A stretch of 64,000 bases of DNA from an uncultured Blautia sp. (GTDB taxonomy: Bacteria; Bacillota; Clostridia; Lachnospirales; Lachnospiraceae). The stretch covers positions 83,998 through 147,997 of the forward strand of contig UQMI01000001.1 in assembly GCA_900542045.1 (NCBI GenBank), in the 5' to 3' direction. Position numbers and translations under genes: made by a program. This document shows positions 17,593 to 27,463 of the stretch, in pieces (positions within the stretch are counted from its first letter, which is position 1; the number at the start of each line of letters is the position of its first letter). Below the pieces are notes generated by a model, which worked only from the letters and a program-made list of their open reading frames with translations, did not search any database and was not told the DNA's origin.

Positions 17593-18240
17593 TTATTCTT
17601 CGGTGTGTTCCTGACGATACTTGCTTAAATTGTAGGACAGTGTCATAAGGCTTTCGGACAGATGGACATTCTCCACAATCACATCCTCCGGAACATGAAG
17701 ATCCAGATGGGCAAAATTCCAAATTGCTTTGATTCCGTTGTCCACCAGCATGGCCGCCATCTCTTCCGCCCTGTTCTTCGGAAGTGTCAGCACTGCGATT
17801 TCCACTTTGTTCTCCCGCAGAAATAGCGGTAAATTACTGATCATCTGCACTTCTATACCGCGGACACTGATTCCCTCCAGGACCGTATTTACATCGAAGA
17901 TGCCCACCAGCTTAAATCCCCGTTTCTCAAAATCGGAATAATTGGCCAATGCCTGTCCCAGATTGCCGGCCCCGAGAATGATCATGGGATGCACCTGATC
18001 CAGACCAAGGATCTTTCCTATCTCTGTATATAAAAAGCGCACGTTATATCCATATCCCTGCTGTCCAAATCCGCCGAAATTGTTCAAATCCTGACGAATC
18101 TGTGAAGCAGTTACATGCATTTTCTCGCTCAAATCATTCGAAGAAATCCTTTCGACTCCTTCTTCCATTAATTCACCCAGATATCGATAATAACGTGGCA
18201 GCCGCTTGATGACCGCCTTGGATATTTCTTTTGCCTCCAC
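17593..18240 (-). CDS. rex: Redox-sensing transcriptional repressor Rex
   Basis: A 215-residue Rex: an N-terminal winged helix (LPRYYRYLGEL, SQIRQDLNNFGGFGQQGYGY) and a Rossmann domain (ILGAGNLGQAL) that binds NADH/NAD. It represses fermentative and NADH-oxidising genes when the NADH/NAD ratio is low. The start is GTG at 18238-18240, preceded by AGGAGGGAATTTTC. It is monocistronic, with its own promoter (18269-18297) and terminator (17511-17540). No classical Rex box was seen in its own promoter. Confidence 0.96.
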   Translation of the reverse strand: MEAKEISKAVIKRLPRYYRYLGELMEEGVERISSNDLSEKMHVTASQIRQDLNNFGGFGQQGYGYNVRFLYTEIGKILGLDQVHPMIILGAGNLGQALANYSDFEKRGFKLVGIFDVNTVLEGISVRGIEVQMISNLPLFLRENKVEIAVLTLPKNRAEEMAAMLVDNGIKAIWNFAHLDLHVPEDVIVENVHLSESLMTLSYNLSKYRQEHTEE

Positions 18241-18268
18241 GAAAATTCCCTCCTACCTGCTCTTTATT

Positions 18269-18297
18269 ATTATATATAAGTGTCAATTTCTTGTCAA
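18269..18297 (-). promoter_or_regulatory. SigA promoter of rex
   Basis: TTGACA (18292-18297), 17-bp spacer, TATAAT (18269-18274) on the minus strand, about 30 bp upstream of the rex start. Confidence 0.8.
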
Positions 18298-18371
18298 TTG
18301 ATTATTTCGTCTTTTTGCAGGTTTACCATCGTATTTTGCCGGTCTTTTTCCTGTTTTTTTCTCCCTTTTGG

Positions 18372-18399
18372 TTGCCATTTCCCTAATTTTCGATATAAT
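18372..18399 (+). promoter_or_regulatory. SigA promoter of the ABC-F gene
   Basis: TTGCCA (18372-18377), 16-bp spacer, TATAAT (18394-18399), 45 bp before the start codon. Confidence 0.7.
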
Positions 18400-18443
18400 G
18401 ATAACGGTAGCCCTTTGGGCAGTCATTGAATATGGAGGAAATT

Positions 18444-20357
18444 ATGATATTATCATGTCAAAATATTAGCAAATCCTTTGGAGAGCATGTCATTTTAGAT
18501 AATGCGTCCTTTCATCTGGAGGACAGGGAAAAAGCCGCCCTCATCGGCAACAACGGCGCCGGCAAGACCACTTTATTACGGATGATTGTCCAGGAAATCC
18601 CCTGTGATCAGGGACAGGTTGTCCTGGCCCGGGATAAGGTCCTGGGATATCTGGCACAGCATCAGAATATCACCGGTCAGCAGACGATCTTTCAGGAGCT
18701 TCTGGAAGTCAAGCGTCCGGTGCTTCTTCTGGAAGAAAAGATCCGTGCACTGGAAGCACAGATGAAACACGCTGCCGGTAAAGAGCTTGACCAGTTGATG
18801 GATACCTACACCAAATGCACCCATGAATTCGAACAGCAGAACGGTTACGCATACCGCAGTGAAATCACCGGTGTGCTCAAAGGTCTGGGATTTACAGAAG
18901 AAGACTTTGAGCAACAGGTTTCTACCCTGTCCGGAGGACAGAAAACCCGTGTGGCTCTTGGAAAACTTCTTCTGTCCCGTCCTGATATTCTGCTTCTGGA
19001 CGAGCCTACCAACCATCTGGATATTGATTCCATCGCATGGCTGGAAACCTATCTGACCAACTATCCGGGCGCTGTGTTCATCGTCTCTCATGACCGGTAT
19101 TTTCTGGATAAAGTGGTGACAAAAGTAGTGGAGATCGAACAGGGACATTTAGCAGTTTACAAAGGAAATTATTCTGCCTACAGTCTGAAAAAGGCTGCCA
19201 TCCGTGACGCCCAGTACAAAGCCTGGCTGAACCAGCAGCAGGAAATCCGTCACCAGGAAGCGGTAATCACCAAGCTTCGCTCTTTTAACCGCGAAAAATC
19301 CATTCGACGCGCAGAAAGCCGTGCAAAAATGCTTGAAAAAATGGAACGGCTGGAGAAACCAGTACAGGAACAGGAGCAGATCCGACTGGAACTGGAACCC
19401 CGCACCGTCAGCGGCAATGATGTGCTGACAGTGGAGGACCTGGGAAAATCCTTTCCCGGAACTCCTCTCTTCTCCCATGTTTCTTTCGAGATCAAACGTG
19501 GCGAGCGAGTGGCCCTCATCGGAAATAACGGCACCGGCAAGACCACTCTTCTGAAGATCATCAATGGCCTGCTTGGGCCGGATGAAGGAAAATTCACCCT
19601 GGGATCCAAGGTCCAGATTGGCTATTACGACCAGGAACACCATGTCCTGCACATGGAAAAGACCATATTTCAGGAGATTTCCGATACCTATCCCTCCCTC
19701 ACAGAAACCCAGATCCGCAACATGCTGGCTGCTTTTCTGTTTACCGGAGATGACGTATTTAAGGAAATCTCTGCGCTGAGCGGCGGCGAACGAGGGCGTG
19801 TTTCCCTTGCCAAACTCATGCTTTCAGAAGCCAACTTTCTAATCCTGGATGAGCCCACCAACCATCTGGATATTGCCTCCAAGGAAATCCTGGAGGAGGC
19901 GCTGAACAGTTACACGGGAACTGTTTTCTACGTTTCCCATGACCGTTATTTTATCAATCAGACTGCCACCCGGATCCTGGACCTGGTGAACAACGCAGTG
20001 GTCAACTATATCGGAGACTATGATTACTATCTGGAAAAGAAAGAAGAACTTACCCAGATCTACGCTCCCGGAAAACAGGAGGAAAAGCCGGCCGCTGCTG
20101 TTTCCGATACCAAATTATCCTGGCAGCAGAAAAAAGAAGAACAGGCACGGCAGCGTAAAAAAGAGAATAATCTGCGCAAAACCGAAGAACAGATTGCTTC
20201 ACTGGAAAAGAGAGACAAGGAGATCGACCAGCTCCTGTCCCAGCCGGAAATCGGCAGTGACCTGGTAAAATGTACAGAATTATCCCAGGAGAAAGCAGAT
20301 ATCCTGAAAGAACTGGACTCCCTTTACGAAACATGGGAAACTCTGATGGAAGACTGA
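18444..20357 (+). CDS. ABC-F family ATPase (YdiF/Uup-like)
   Basis: A 637-residue protein with two ABC ATPase domains and no membrane segment. Walker A motifs GNNGAGKTT and GNNGTGKTT, signatures LSGGQKTR and LSGGERGR, Walker B LLLDEPTNHLDI and LILDEPTNHLDI are all present. A charged linker at about residues 245-310 and a coiled-coil C-terminus (550-637) match YdiF. ABC-F proteins act on the ribosome E-site; some confer antibiotic protection but this housekeeping type is not a resistance factor by sequence. The start at 18444 (ATG) follows TGGAGGAAATT. It is the only long plus-strand gene of this segment and ends in a bidirectional terminator. Confidence 0.93.
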   Translation: MILSCQNISKSFGEHVILDNASFHLEDREKAALIGNNGAGKTTLLRMIVQEIPCDQGQVVLARDKVLGYLAQHQNITGQQTIFQELLEVKRPVLLLEEKIRALEAQMKHAAGKELDQLMDTYTKCTHEFEQQNGYAYRSEITGVLKGLGFTEEDFEQQVSTLSGGQKTRVALGKLLLSRPDILLLDEPTNHLDIDSIAWLETYLTNYPGAVFIVSHDRYFLDKVVTKVVEIEQGHLAVYKGNYSAYSLKKAAIRDAQYKAWLNQQQEIRHQEAVITKLRSFNREKSIRRAESRAKMLEKMERLEKPVQEQEQIRLELEPRTVSGNDVLTVEDLGKSFPGTPLFSHVSFEIKRGERVALIGNNGTGKTTLLKIINGLLGPDEGKFTLGSKVQIGYYDQEHHVLHMEKTIFQEISDTYPSLTETQIRNMLAAFLFTGDDVFKEISALSGGERGRVSLAKLMLSEANFLILDEPTNHLDIASKEILEEALNSYTGTVFYVSHDRYFINQTATRILDLVNNAVVNYIGDYDYYLEKKEELTQIYAPGKQEEKPAAAVSDTKLSWQQKKEEQARQRKKENNLRKTEEQIASLEKRDKEIDQLLSQPEIGSDLVKCTELSQEKADILKELDSLYETWETLMED

Positions 20358-20363
20358 CACCGC

Positions 20364-20422
20364 AAAAGAGGATGCTCTGTAAGTCAATGGACACCGGCTT
20401 ACGGAACACCCTCTTCTTTTTT
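20364..20422. terminator. Bidirectional terminator between ABC-F and icd
   Basis: A long imperfect stem AAGAGG.TG..C.GTAAG / CTTAC.G..CA.CCTCTT with TTCTTTTTTT on the plus side and TTTTGC on the minus side, placed between two convergent genes. Confidence 0.8.
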
Positions 20423-20429
20423 TACTTAT

Positions 20430-21638
20430 TTACAGTATTTTTTCTAATTTGGCGCGCACAGCCAGGATAAAATCCCTGCTGTTCAGAATTTTTGGATGTT
20501 TTAATGTGGTGATCAGCGCCAGATCCTTCGTCATTTTACCATCTTCAATGGTGCCCACAGTGGCTTTCTCCAGCTTGTCTGCGAAATCGCACAGCTGCTG
20601 ATTGCCGTCCAGCTCCCCTCTCTTGCGCAGTGCGCCGGTCCAGGCAAAAATAGTGGCCACAGAGTTGGTGGAGGTTTCTTCCCCTTTCAGATGACGGTAA
20701 TAATGACGCTGTACTGTTCCGTGGGCTGCCTCATACTCATAATATCCGTGAGGAGACACCAGCACGGAGGTCATCATGGCCAGAGAACCAAACGCTGAGG
20801 AAACCATATCACTCATCACGTCGCCGTCATAGTTTTTGCAGGCCCAGATAAAGCCGCCTTCTGCTTTCATCACCCGGGCAACAATATCATCGATGAGGCT
20901 GTAGAAATAGGTGATCCCGGCTTTCTCATAAGCTTCCTGGAACTCTTTTTCGTATACCTCAGCGAAGATTTCCCGGAATCTTCCGTCATAAGTCTTGGAA
21001 ATCGTATCTTTGCAGCCGAACCAGACATCCTGACGGGTATCCAGTCCATAAGCGAAGCAGCTTCTGGCAAAACTGCGGATCGAGTCGTCCAGATTATGCA
21101 TACCGCTTAACACGCCGCAGCCCTGAAACTCATGGATCAGTTCTCTCTTCTGGGTTCCGTCTGCTGCGGTGAACAGCAGTTCCGCTTTTCCAGGGCCATC
21201 AATGTAGAGTTCTGTATTCTTGTACACATCACCATATGCATGACGGGCAATGGTGATGGGCTTTTTCCAGTTTCTCACACAGGGTTCAATGCCTTTGACC
21301 ACAATAGGCGCGCGGAATACCGTGCCGTCTAAAATAGCACGAATTGTTCCGTTAGGGCTCTTGTACATGGCTTTCAGATCGTATTCCTTCACACGGGCTG
21401 CATTGGGTGTGATCGTGGCACATTTTACAGCCACTTTATACTTCTTAGTGGCATTAGCCGCATCAATGGTTACCTGATCATCTGTCTCATCCCTGTGTTT
21501 TAGTCCCAGATCATAATACTCTGTATTCAGATCAATATACGGGGAAAGCAGCTCTTCTTTGATGAGCTTCCAGAGAATCCGGGTCATCTCATCTCCATCC
21601 ATCTCTACCAGAGGTACAGACATTTTAATTTTCTCCAT
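20430..21638 (-). CDS. icd: NADP-dependent isocitrate dehydrogenase
   Basis: A 402-residue enzyme of the dimeric eukaryote-like IDH family: [11 protein letters not shown] at the N-terminus, [16 protein letters not shown] substrate loop, YDGDVMSD metal site, and [10 protein letters not shown] near the nucleotide site. It oxidises isocitrate to 2-oxoglutarate. It overlaps the preceding citrate-synthase-like gene by 14 bp, so the two form an operon and, with an aconitase located elsewhere, would make the oxidative branch to 2-oxoglutarate and glutamate. Confidence 0.95.
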   Translation of the reverse strand: MEKIKMSVPLVEMDGDEMTRILWKLIKEELLSPYIDLNTEYYDLGLKHRDETDDQVTIDAANATKKYKVAVKCATITPNAARVKEYDLKAMYKSPNGTIRAILDGTVFRAPIVVKGIEPCVRNWKKPITIARHAYGDVYKNTELYIDGPGKAELLFTAADGTQKRELIHEFQGCGVLSGMHNLDDSIRSFARSCFAYGLDTRQDVWFGCKDTISKTYDGRFREIFAEVYEKEFQEAYEKAGITYFYSLIDDIVARVMKAEGGFIWACKNYDGDVMSDMVSSAFGSLAMMTSVLVSPHGYYEYEAAHGTVQRHYYRHLKGEETSTNSVATIFAWTGALRKRGELDGNQQLCDFADKLEKATVGTIEDGKMTKDLALITTLKHPKILNSRDFILAVRAKLEKIL

Positions 21639-23064
21639 TTTGGGATTCCTCCTGTTTTCCTAATTTTATTTCTAATTTGGCACATACCTGATCGATCACC
21701 TGCTCCAGTTCGTCATCTGCCATAACCGTCACACGCCCATCCTCATACTGCTGATCTACCCAGGCCTTTACCATTGCCACCAGCTCACTGTTCTTGTCCA
21801 CCTGGTCATCCCCTTTTAACCGGTAATGGGTATTCATCCAATGGGCAATTCCCGCTGCGCCGGAAGTATTGGACACTGCCACCTCCACCGGACGGTTCAG
21901 GAATTTGTCCGTATCAAATATATTATAAATCTCTTCGTTTTTCAGCAGACCATCCGCATGGATACCAGCTCTTGTCACATTGAAATACTTTCCCACAAAA
22001 GGCGTTCTTTCCGGAATATGATAGCCGATTTCTTTCTCGTAATATTCTGCCAGTTCTGTAATCACTGTAGTATCCATACCGCCCAGATTTCCCCGAAGCT
22101 GCGCATATTCAAACACCATGGCCTCAAGAGGTGTATTTCCGGTCCGCTCGCCGATCCCGAACAGGGATGTATTTACGCCGCAGGCGCCGTACAGCCAGGC
22201 TGTCGTGGAGTTGCTCACCGCTTTATAGAAATCATTGTGTCCATGCCACTCGATCAGCTCAGAAGGAACACCTGCATGGGTCATGATACCATAAATGATT
22301 CCCGGCACAGAACGGGGGATCACTGCTCCCGGATAGTTGACTCCGTATCCCATGGTGTCACAGCAGCGCACCTTGATGGGGATCCGGTACCACTCCATCA
22401 GCTTCATCAGTTCCAGACAGAAGGGAATCACGTATCCATAAATGTCTGCTCTTGTAATATCCTCCAGATGGCAGCGGACACTGACACCGATTTCCAGACA
22501 TTCTTTTACAATGCTCAGATAATGCTCCATGGCTTCCCGGCGGGTCATCTTCAGTTTGTAAAAGATATGGTAATCCGAACAGCTTACCAGAATTCCTGTT
22601 TCCTTCATTCCCATATCCTTTACCAGCTGAAAGTCCTTCTTACTGGCCCGGATCCAGCTGGTTACCTCCGGAAATTTGTATCCCCGTTCCATACATTTTT
22701 CCACTGCGTCCCGATCTTTCTTGCTGTACAGAAAGAATTCGGACTGTCGGATCCTTCCGTCAGGACCGCCCAGTTTATGTAAATAATCATAGATCCGTAC
22801 GATCTGCTCCGTAGAATACGGAGCTCTGGACTGCTGCCCATCACGGAATGTGGTATCTGTGATCCAGATATCATCCGGCATATGATGCGGCACAATACGG
22901 TCATTAAATGCAATCTTCGGTACTTCATTGTAAGGGAACAGGTTATGGAAAACATTTGGCTTCTTTACATCCACCAATGGATACATGTATTCTTCCAGCT
23001 GCAGAAGATTCGTATGTGAATCCATGCGCACAGCCCGGTTGTCAGTCTCTCTTTTTCGGTACAT
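21625..23064 (-). CDS. Probable Re-citrate synthase (homocitrate/isopropylmalate synthase superfamily)
   Basis: A 479-residue DRE-TIM metallolyase: [44 protein letters not shown] and GIHADGLL are conserved catalytic stretches. It is longer and has a distinct N-terminus compared with LeuA and lacks the C-terminal leucine-binding domain. The type described from Clostridium kluyveri makes citrate with Re-face stereochemistry in anaerobes that lack a normal citrate synthase. Its overlap with icd (14 bp) supports this over leucine or lysine biosynthesis. The start ATG at 23062-23064 has AAGGAGGAGGCTAATT. The exact reaction is inferred from family and context. Confidence 0.82.
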   Translation of the reverse strand: MYRKRETDNRAVRMDSHTNLLQLEEYMYPLVDVKKPNVFHNLFPYNEVPKIAFNDRIVPHHMPDDIWITDTTFRDGQQSRAPYSTEQIVRIYDYLHKLGGPDGRIRQSEFFLYSKKDRDAVEKCMERGYKFPEVTSWIRASKKDFQLVKDMGMKETGILVSCSDYHIFYKLKMTRREAMEHYLSIVKECLEIGVSVRCHLEDITRADIYGYVIPFCLELMKLMEWYRIPIKVRCCDTMGYGVNYPGAVIPRSVPGIIYGIMTHAGVPSELIEWHGHNDFYKAVSNSTTAWLYGACGVNTSLFGIGERTGNTPLEAMVFEYAQLRGNLGGMDTTVITELAEYYEKEIGYHIPERTPFVGKYFNVTRAGIHADGLLKNEEIYNIFDTDKFLNRPVEVAVSNTSGAAGIAHWMNTHYRLKGDDQVDKNSELVAMVKAWVDQQYEDGRVTVMADDELEQVIDQVCAKLEIKLGKQEESQNGEN

Positions 23065-23250
23065 AATTAGCCTCCTCCTTCGTTTTGTCAGAAATTCCAG
23101 GACCGGTACAGACGGCAAAATCCACACACCATCATCATTCCGGCCTGCTGTTCCCCGGAATCAGGGAGTACATATTCTTTTCTATTTTTATACTGCAGGC
23201 CCCATCCGCCTTCTGCAGGCGGATTTTGGCCTTTCGATTCTGGTATCATT

Positions 23251-24129
23251 CTATACAAATTCTGTTCGTTCGTCAAATATTTTTGTCTCTGCTGCCGCCG
23301 GTTCCGGATTTATAAAGTTTTTCAATGAGAACTTTCCCCATCCCTGCAGGTTATGCGGAAGTCCAAGATCTTCCGCACAGTCCTTCAGCCGCAGTTTGAC
23401 CTCCGCATTCGTAAGTTCCGGCTCTTTTTCCAGCAAAAGCGCAATGGCGCCTGATACATACGGCGTTGACATCGACGTCCCGCTTTTTACTGTATATCCA
23501 TTTCGATATGAAGAGCAGGAAACAATCTCATGTCCCGGTGCAACGATGTCCGGTTTACAGACACACTCCAAAGTAGGGCCTCTTCCTGAAATCCCTTTGT
23601 GCTCCCGGATCATGTCACTGGATCCCACGGTGATGATCTTCCGGCTGCTCCCCGGCGCAGTGATGCTCCCGGGGGCAGGACCCTGATTTCCTGCCGCGGC
23701 AACCACCACCAGTCCCTGGTCCCAGAGCTGCTCCACGCCGGCGATCAGAGCCCGGTGCTCTCTCCATGTATTGCAGGTGGTACCCACAGATATATTTACA
23801 ATACGGATCCCGTAGGATTTATAATTTCTGCGCAGCCATAGAAACGCCTGCAGCACATCTTCTTTTCTTCCATTTCCATAGCGGTCCAGAACCTTCATTC
23901 CCACCATATGGCAGCCAGGCGCGATTCCCCGGTACTGTCCCTGGGAAACCCGGCCGCTTCCGCCGATGATTCCTGCCACATGGGTGCCGTGTCCATTATC
24001 ATCGTAGGGATAGCGTTTTCGATAGACAAAGTCTGCGAACCCTTTCAGGCGATGGTCAAAATCTATATGAGGCGCGATTCCTGTATCCAGGATCGCCACT
24101 CCAATGCCTCTGCCAGTCCATTCTTCCAC
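23251..24129 (-). CDS. S8 family subtilisin-like serine protease
   Basis: A 292-residue subtilase with the full triad: Asp in AILDTGIAPH, His in NGHGTHVAGI, Ser in SGTSMSTPYVSG, and oxyanion Asn in AAGNQGPAPG. There is no signal peptide and no propeptide, as in intracellular subtilisins, which suggests a cytoplasmic role in protein turnover. The start was placed at the GTG 24127-24129 because AAGGAGGAACAGCT fits it well; a longer TTG reading exists upstream. No obvious operon partners. Confidence 0.9.
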   Translation of the reverse strand: MEEWTGRGIGVAILDTGIAPHIDFDHRLKGFADFVYRKRYPYDDNGHGTHVAGIIGGSGRVSQGQYRGIAPGCHMVGMKVLDRYGNGRKEDVLQAFLWLRRNYKSYGIRIVNISVGTTCNTWREHRALIAGVEQLWDQGLVVVAAAGNQGPAPGSITAPGSSRKIITVGSSDMIREHKGISGRGPTLECVCKPDIVAPGHEIVSCSSYRNGYTVKSGTSMSTPYVSGAIALLLEKEPELTNAEVKLRLKDCAEDLGLPHNLQGWGKFSLKNFINPEPAAAETKIFDERTEFV

Positions 24130-24274
24130 AGCTGTTCCTCCTTCTCTTTTGGGAATACTATACAATATTCAGATTTTTCTTCCTGGTGCGTTTAAAAACT
24201 TTCTGCAGGAATGTAACCCATTTCCTTTTTTGTACATATGATGGAGTGTAATCAAAAATTTGGAGGACTTATGA

Positions 24275-24523
24275 ATGAGTGATTTAGCTGCTACAAACTG
24301 TGGATGCGACAATGGATGCGGATGTGGATGTGACGGAAATAATGCCGGCCTCTTCGGCGGAAATTCCTGCAACTGCATTATCTGGATTCTTCTTCTGTCC
24401 TGTCTCTGCGGCGGTAATGGCTTTGGCGGCGGATGCGGCAATGGTTTCGGCGGCGATAACTGTTGTCTGATTATCATCCTGCTGCTCCTGTGCTGCGGCA
24501 ATGGAAATGGATGCGGGTGCTGA
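24275..24523 (+). CDS. Small Gly/Cys-rich hydrophobic protein
   Basis: An 82-residue protein of unknown function. It is made of Cys-Gly/Asn repeats (NCGCDNGCGCGCDG, GGGCGNGFGGDNCC) alternating with two strongly hydrophobic stretches (CIIWILLLSCL and CLIIILLLLCC) and ends GNGNGCGC. About a fifth of residues are Cys. Similar short proteins in Clostridia are annotated as chorion-class high-cysteine proteins; the function is not known, with spore-surface or membrane-associated material as possibilities. GGAGG lies 11 bases before the ATG. A strong double hairpin follows the gene. Confidence 0.75.
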   Translation: MSDLAATNCGCDNGCGCGCDGNNAGLFGGNSCNCIIWILLLSCLCGGNGFGGGCGNGFGGDNCCLIIILLLLCCGNGNGCGC

Positions 24524-24534
24524 CAAAAAAATCA

Positions 24535-24598
24535 AGGGGGCCTGAACGCCCCCTATCTGCCGGGAGGCAGGGGTTCAGCGCCCCTGCCTCCTGCTTTT
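24535..24598 (+). terminator. Double stem-loop terminator after the Gly/Cys-rich gene
   Basis: GGGGGCCTGAACGCCCCC is followed by GAGGCAGGGG..CCCCTGCCTC and a T-rich stretch, directly after the stop at 24523. Confidence 0.7.
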
Positions 24599-24818
24599 GT
24601 CTGCGGTATTCCGCTTTTTATTCTCTTTTTGTCTGCGTTTCCAGCACTCCAAATCTATTTCATAAACGGCATTGCCTTCAATAATCAGCTTTTCTTTTTT
24701 TTCTTCTTCCACAAAATATTTCCTTTCTCTTCTTCTCTCCCTTTATCATATGTAAAAAATACCAATCAGTTATATTCCTTTTTTTTCACACATAGGATAA
24801 AACAAAAAGGAGTTCGCC

Positions 24819-25151
24819 ATGGAAGAAAAAAGCCATCCGATGACACTTTTTGATGAAATGGTGGGGGATGACAGGGTGCAGATGCTGAAAGCAGCCCTTC
24901 CCTATCTGCCCAGACAGGGACAGCGCTTTCTCTCTGCCTATATTAAAGCCACGGAATTCCGCAATACACTGACCATGTTTTCCGGCCCTGTGCAGGCCAT
25001 GGAAACCTGTGAGGAAACAGAGCCTGCCGACCCTGTTTCCATGCTCAGTGAGATACGGCCATTCTGCTGTGGACAGACAGGGGTACAGATTGATCAGATT
25101 CTCCAGGCATTCGCCCTGGTACAGATGATCGATATCCTTCAGGAGTCATGA
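24819..25151 (+). CDS. Conserved hypothetical protein, 110 residues
   Basis: Unrecognised. A soluble, mildly acidic protein without signal peptide or membrane helix. It starts MEEKSHPMTLFDEMVGDD and includes LPYLPRQGQRFLSAYIKA and a late RPFCCGQTG. AAAAGGAG precedes the ATG with a good spacing, and the stop is followed 78 bp later by another small gene on the same strand, so the two may be co-transcribed. The composition and placement resemble small sporulation- or envelope-linked proteins of Lachnospiraceae, but nothing in the sequence proves that. Confidence 0.7.
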   Translation: MEEKSHPMTLFDEMVGDDRVQMLKAALPYLPRQGQRFLSAYIKATEFRNTLTMFSGPVQAMETCEETEPADPVSMLSEIRPFCCGQTGVQIDQILQAFALVQMIDILQES

Positions 25152-25229
25152 CCGTATCTGTCAGAGAAACTGTCGGTTCTGCCTTTTGAAAAAATCAATT
25201 TCCGATTCCTATCAAAACATGGAGGTCCT

Positions 25230-25562
25230 ATGCAGTCAAATTCCAATTCGAACAACTCATCTCAAACTTCTCCGGAGCATTCCTCTTCCGGCAATGACTG
25301 GATGAATCATCCCAATCTGGCCGGAATGGACAAAAGCAAGTTGGAAATGCTCCAAAATCTGGCCAATCAGGGCAGTCAGAAAAGTCAGTCAGACCTGATG
25401 CCGTTTCTTCTGGCCGCCGCGAACCAGGGCAAATCCAACGGTCTTTCTTTCAGTTCCAGCGAGATCAGTACTATTATCGAAGTCCTGAAAGCGGGAAAAT
25501 CGCCTCAGGAAGCCGCAAAACTTGACAGGATTGTCAGTCTTATGCGAATGATGGGCAGATAA
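25230..25562 (+). CDS. Hypothetical protein with Ser/Asn-rich N-terminus
   Basis: Unrecognised, 110 residues. The first ~25 residues are almost only Ser, Asn, Gln and Thr; the rest is helical (DKSKLEMLQNLANQG, LMPFLLAAANQGK) and ends with a basic helix RIVSLMRMMGR. Ribosome site ATGGAGGTCCT precedes the ATG. It is the second gene of a plus-strand pair and ends 12 bp before the convergent cinA stop. No function can be assigned. Confidence 0.7.
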   Translation: MQSNSNSNNSSQTSPEHSSSGNDWMNHPNLAGMDKSKLEMLQNLANQGSQKSQSDLMPFLLAAANQGKSNGLSFSSSEISTIIEVLKAGKSPQEAAKLDRIVSLMRMMGR

Positions 25563-25574
25563 TCCCGGGCAGGC

Positions 25575-26837
25575 CTACAGTTCCATTCCTCCGATCATAC
25601 ATCTCCGCAGAAGTGTCAACGCATAAACTACCGCCTGCTCCCGTATTTTATTCCTGCCCCCGGTAAAATGACATTCCTGTACATTTACAACTCCGTTCAT
25701 GCAGCATCCGATAAATACGGTGCCAACCGGTGTCTGCTCGGTTCCCCCATCGGGACCGGCCAGCCCGGTGACAGAAATGCAGACATCAGAACCCGAGGCA
25801 CGGCAGCCGCCTCGAGCCATTTCCTTTGCAGTTCTCTCACTGACAGCGCTGTACAATTTCAGAGTGGATTTTTTGACCTGTACTTCTTTTCTTTTCGCCC
25901 GGTTGCTGTAGGTCACATAGCCAAAACCGAATACTTCCGATGCCCCGGCTACATTGACGATCCTGGCTGCTATGGCACCGCCTGTACAGGATTCCACTGT
26001 GCTCAGCGTCATCTTTCTCTCCCGCAGCAGATCTACGACAGCTTCTTCCAGTGTCTTATTCTCCTCGGTAGCATAGATATGCGTACCAAACCGTCCTTTC
26101 AGCTCACGCACCATGGGTTTTACCAGCTTTCTTGCCTCTTTTTCATTTCTTGCCCTGGCTGTAACCCGCAGATGTACTTCTCCCACCTTTGCATAAGTGG
26201 CAATCGTAGGATTTGACTGGTTTTCGATCAGATCCTGAATTTCCGTTTCCACCTGACTTTCTCCCATACCGCAGATCTTCACCATTTTAGAGTATATCAC
26301 CTGCGGCTGTTTTTCATGGAGATACGGATAAATCTTATCCCGGAACATGGGAATCAGTTCTCCGGGAGGTCCGGGCAGCAGGATCGCCGTCTTGCCCTCC
26401 TGCTCCAGGATCAATCCGGGCGCCGTTCCATTTTCATTGTCAATCACAATGGCATCTCTTGGCACCATTGCCTGTTTCCAGTTGTTTTCTGTAATCTGAA
26501 ACTCCGGACTGTTTTTCTGGTAGATTTCCAGAAAATGCTCAATCCGTGCTCTGGTATGGGTATCTTCGATCAGATCCATTCCAAGAACCTGAGCACACAC
26601 TTCCTTTGTCAGGTCATCCTTTGTGGGCCCAAGTCCTCCGGTGAGTATCACCACATCAGAACGCTTCCAGGCCATGGAAAACGTTTCCTTTAGCCGCTGT
26701 TCATTGTCTCCCACCACACTTTGAAAATAAAGAGAAAGTCCCAGCCTTGCGCACATTTCCGACAAATACGCGCTGTTTGTATTGACAATGTTTCCCAGCA
26801 GCAGTTCTGTACCTACCGCAATCAGTTCAACGATCAT
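25575..26837 (-). CDS. cinA: CinA family nicotinamide-nucleotide amidohydrolase
   Basis: A 420-residue CinA: an N-terminal MoaB/MogA-like domain (residues 1-170, GTELLLGN, TGGLGPTKDD) and a C-terminal amidase domain (about 260-415, STVESCTGGAIAARI, VTGLAGPDGGTE). It deamidates NMN in pyridine nucleotide recycling and is historically linked to competence. The start ATG at 26835-26837 follows GAAGGAGGCACTT. It lies 86 bp after pgsA, continuing the rimO-pgsA-cinA order known from Bacillus; recA, which often follows, is not in the window. Confidence 0.93.
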   Translation of the reverse strand: MIVELIAVGTELLLGNIVNTNSAYLSEMCARLGLSLYFQSVVGDNEQRLKETFSMAWKRSDVVILTGGLGPTKDDLTKEVCAQVLGMDLIEDTHTRARIEHFLEIYQKNSPEFQITENNWKQAMVPRDAIVIDNENGTAPGLILEQEGKTAILLPGPPGELIPMFRDKIYPYLHEKQPQVIYSKMVKICGMGESQVETEIQDLIENQSNPTIATYAKVGEVHLRVTARARNEKEARKLVKPMVRELKGRFGTHIYATEENKTLEEAVVDLLRERKMTLSTVESCTGGAIAARIVNVAGASEVFGFGYVTYSNRAKRKEVQVKKSTLKLYSAVSERTAKEMARGGCRASGSDVCISVTGLAGPDGGTEQTPVGTVFIGCCMNGVVNVQECHFTGGRNKIREQAVVYALTLLRRCMIGGMEL

Positions 26838-26923
26838 AAGTGCCTCCTTCTTTTGTCTCCTGTTCTGCCGTATTGGTACACGGCGTTTGGCAGTCTGTAA
26901 AGCCCCTCTTTCTGCCCCCGCTT

Positions 26924-27463
26924 TTACTTCTGCATGGAAATTACCTGGCGGTTCTTCCATATGTAGTCCACCAGAGAGATCACCGTCAGTACCAGGGACA
27001 GATACAGGAGAAGGGTCTCCAGCGTCTGGAAGCCGCCGCCCAGATCCATCAGCATGACAATGGTCATGGCCATCTGTGATACGGTTTTAAATTTTCCCCA
27101 GTAGCTGGCTGCGATCACGATTCCGTTGTCAGCAGCCACCAGACGGAATCCGCTGATGATAAACTCCCGTCCAATAATAATGATCAGTGCCCAGGCCGGG
27201 ATCTTGCCCAGATCCATCAGACAAATCAGAGCCGAACAAACCAGCAGCTTGTCCGCAAGAGGATCCATAAATTTTCCAAAGTCGGTAACAAGATTATTCT
27301 TTCTTGCCAGATAACCATCCAGCCAGTCTGTGGCGCTGGCGATCACAAAAATAGCCAGAGATACCCATTTCCCGGCACTGCCCGGGAAATCCCCCAGCAT
27401 GACGGCCACAAACACAGGCACCATGATCATACGAAAAACAGTTAATTTATTCGGTGTATTCAT
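26924..27463 (-). CDS. pgsA: CDP-diacylglycerol-glycerol-3-phosphate 3-phosphatidyltransferase
   Basis: A 179-residue integral membrane enzyme that makes phosphatidylglycerophosphate. The CDP-alcohol phosphotransferase motif D-G-x2-A-R-x8-G-x3-D-x3-D is seen as DWLDGYLARKNN..FGKFMDPLADK. About five membrane helices. It overlaps the rimO stop by 17 bp, so translation is coupled. Confidence 0.95.
   Translation of the reverse strand: MNTPNKLTVFRMIMVPVFVAVMLGDFPGSAGKWVSLAIFVIASATDWLDGYLARKNNLVTDFGKFMDPLADKLLVCSALICLMDLGKIPAWALIIIIGREFIISGFRLVAADNGIVIAASYWGKFKTVSQMAMTIVMLMDLGGGFQTLETLLLYLSLVLTVISLVDYIWKNRQVISMQK

Noticed and set aside
21826..22782. Long plus-strand frame opposite the citrate-synthase-like gene
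   Set aside because: Antisense to a conserved enzyme; no independent support.
23204..23225. ATCCGCCTTCTGCAGGCGGAT hairpin as a terminator
   Set aside because: The T-run is on the plus strand where no gene ends; on the minus strand there is none, so no role is assigned.
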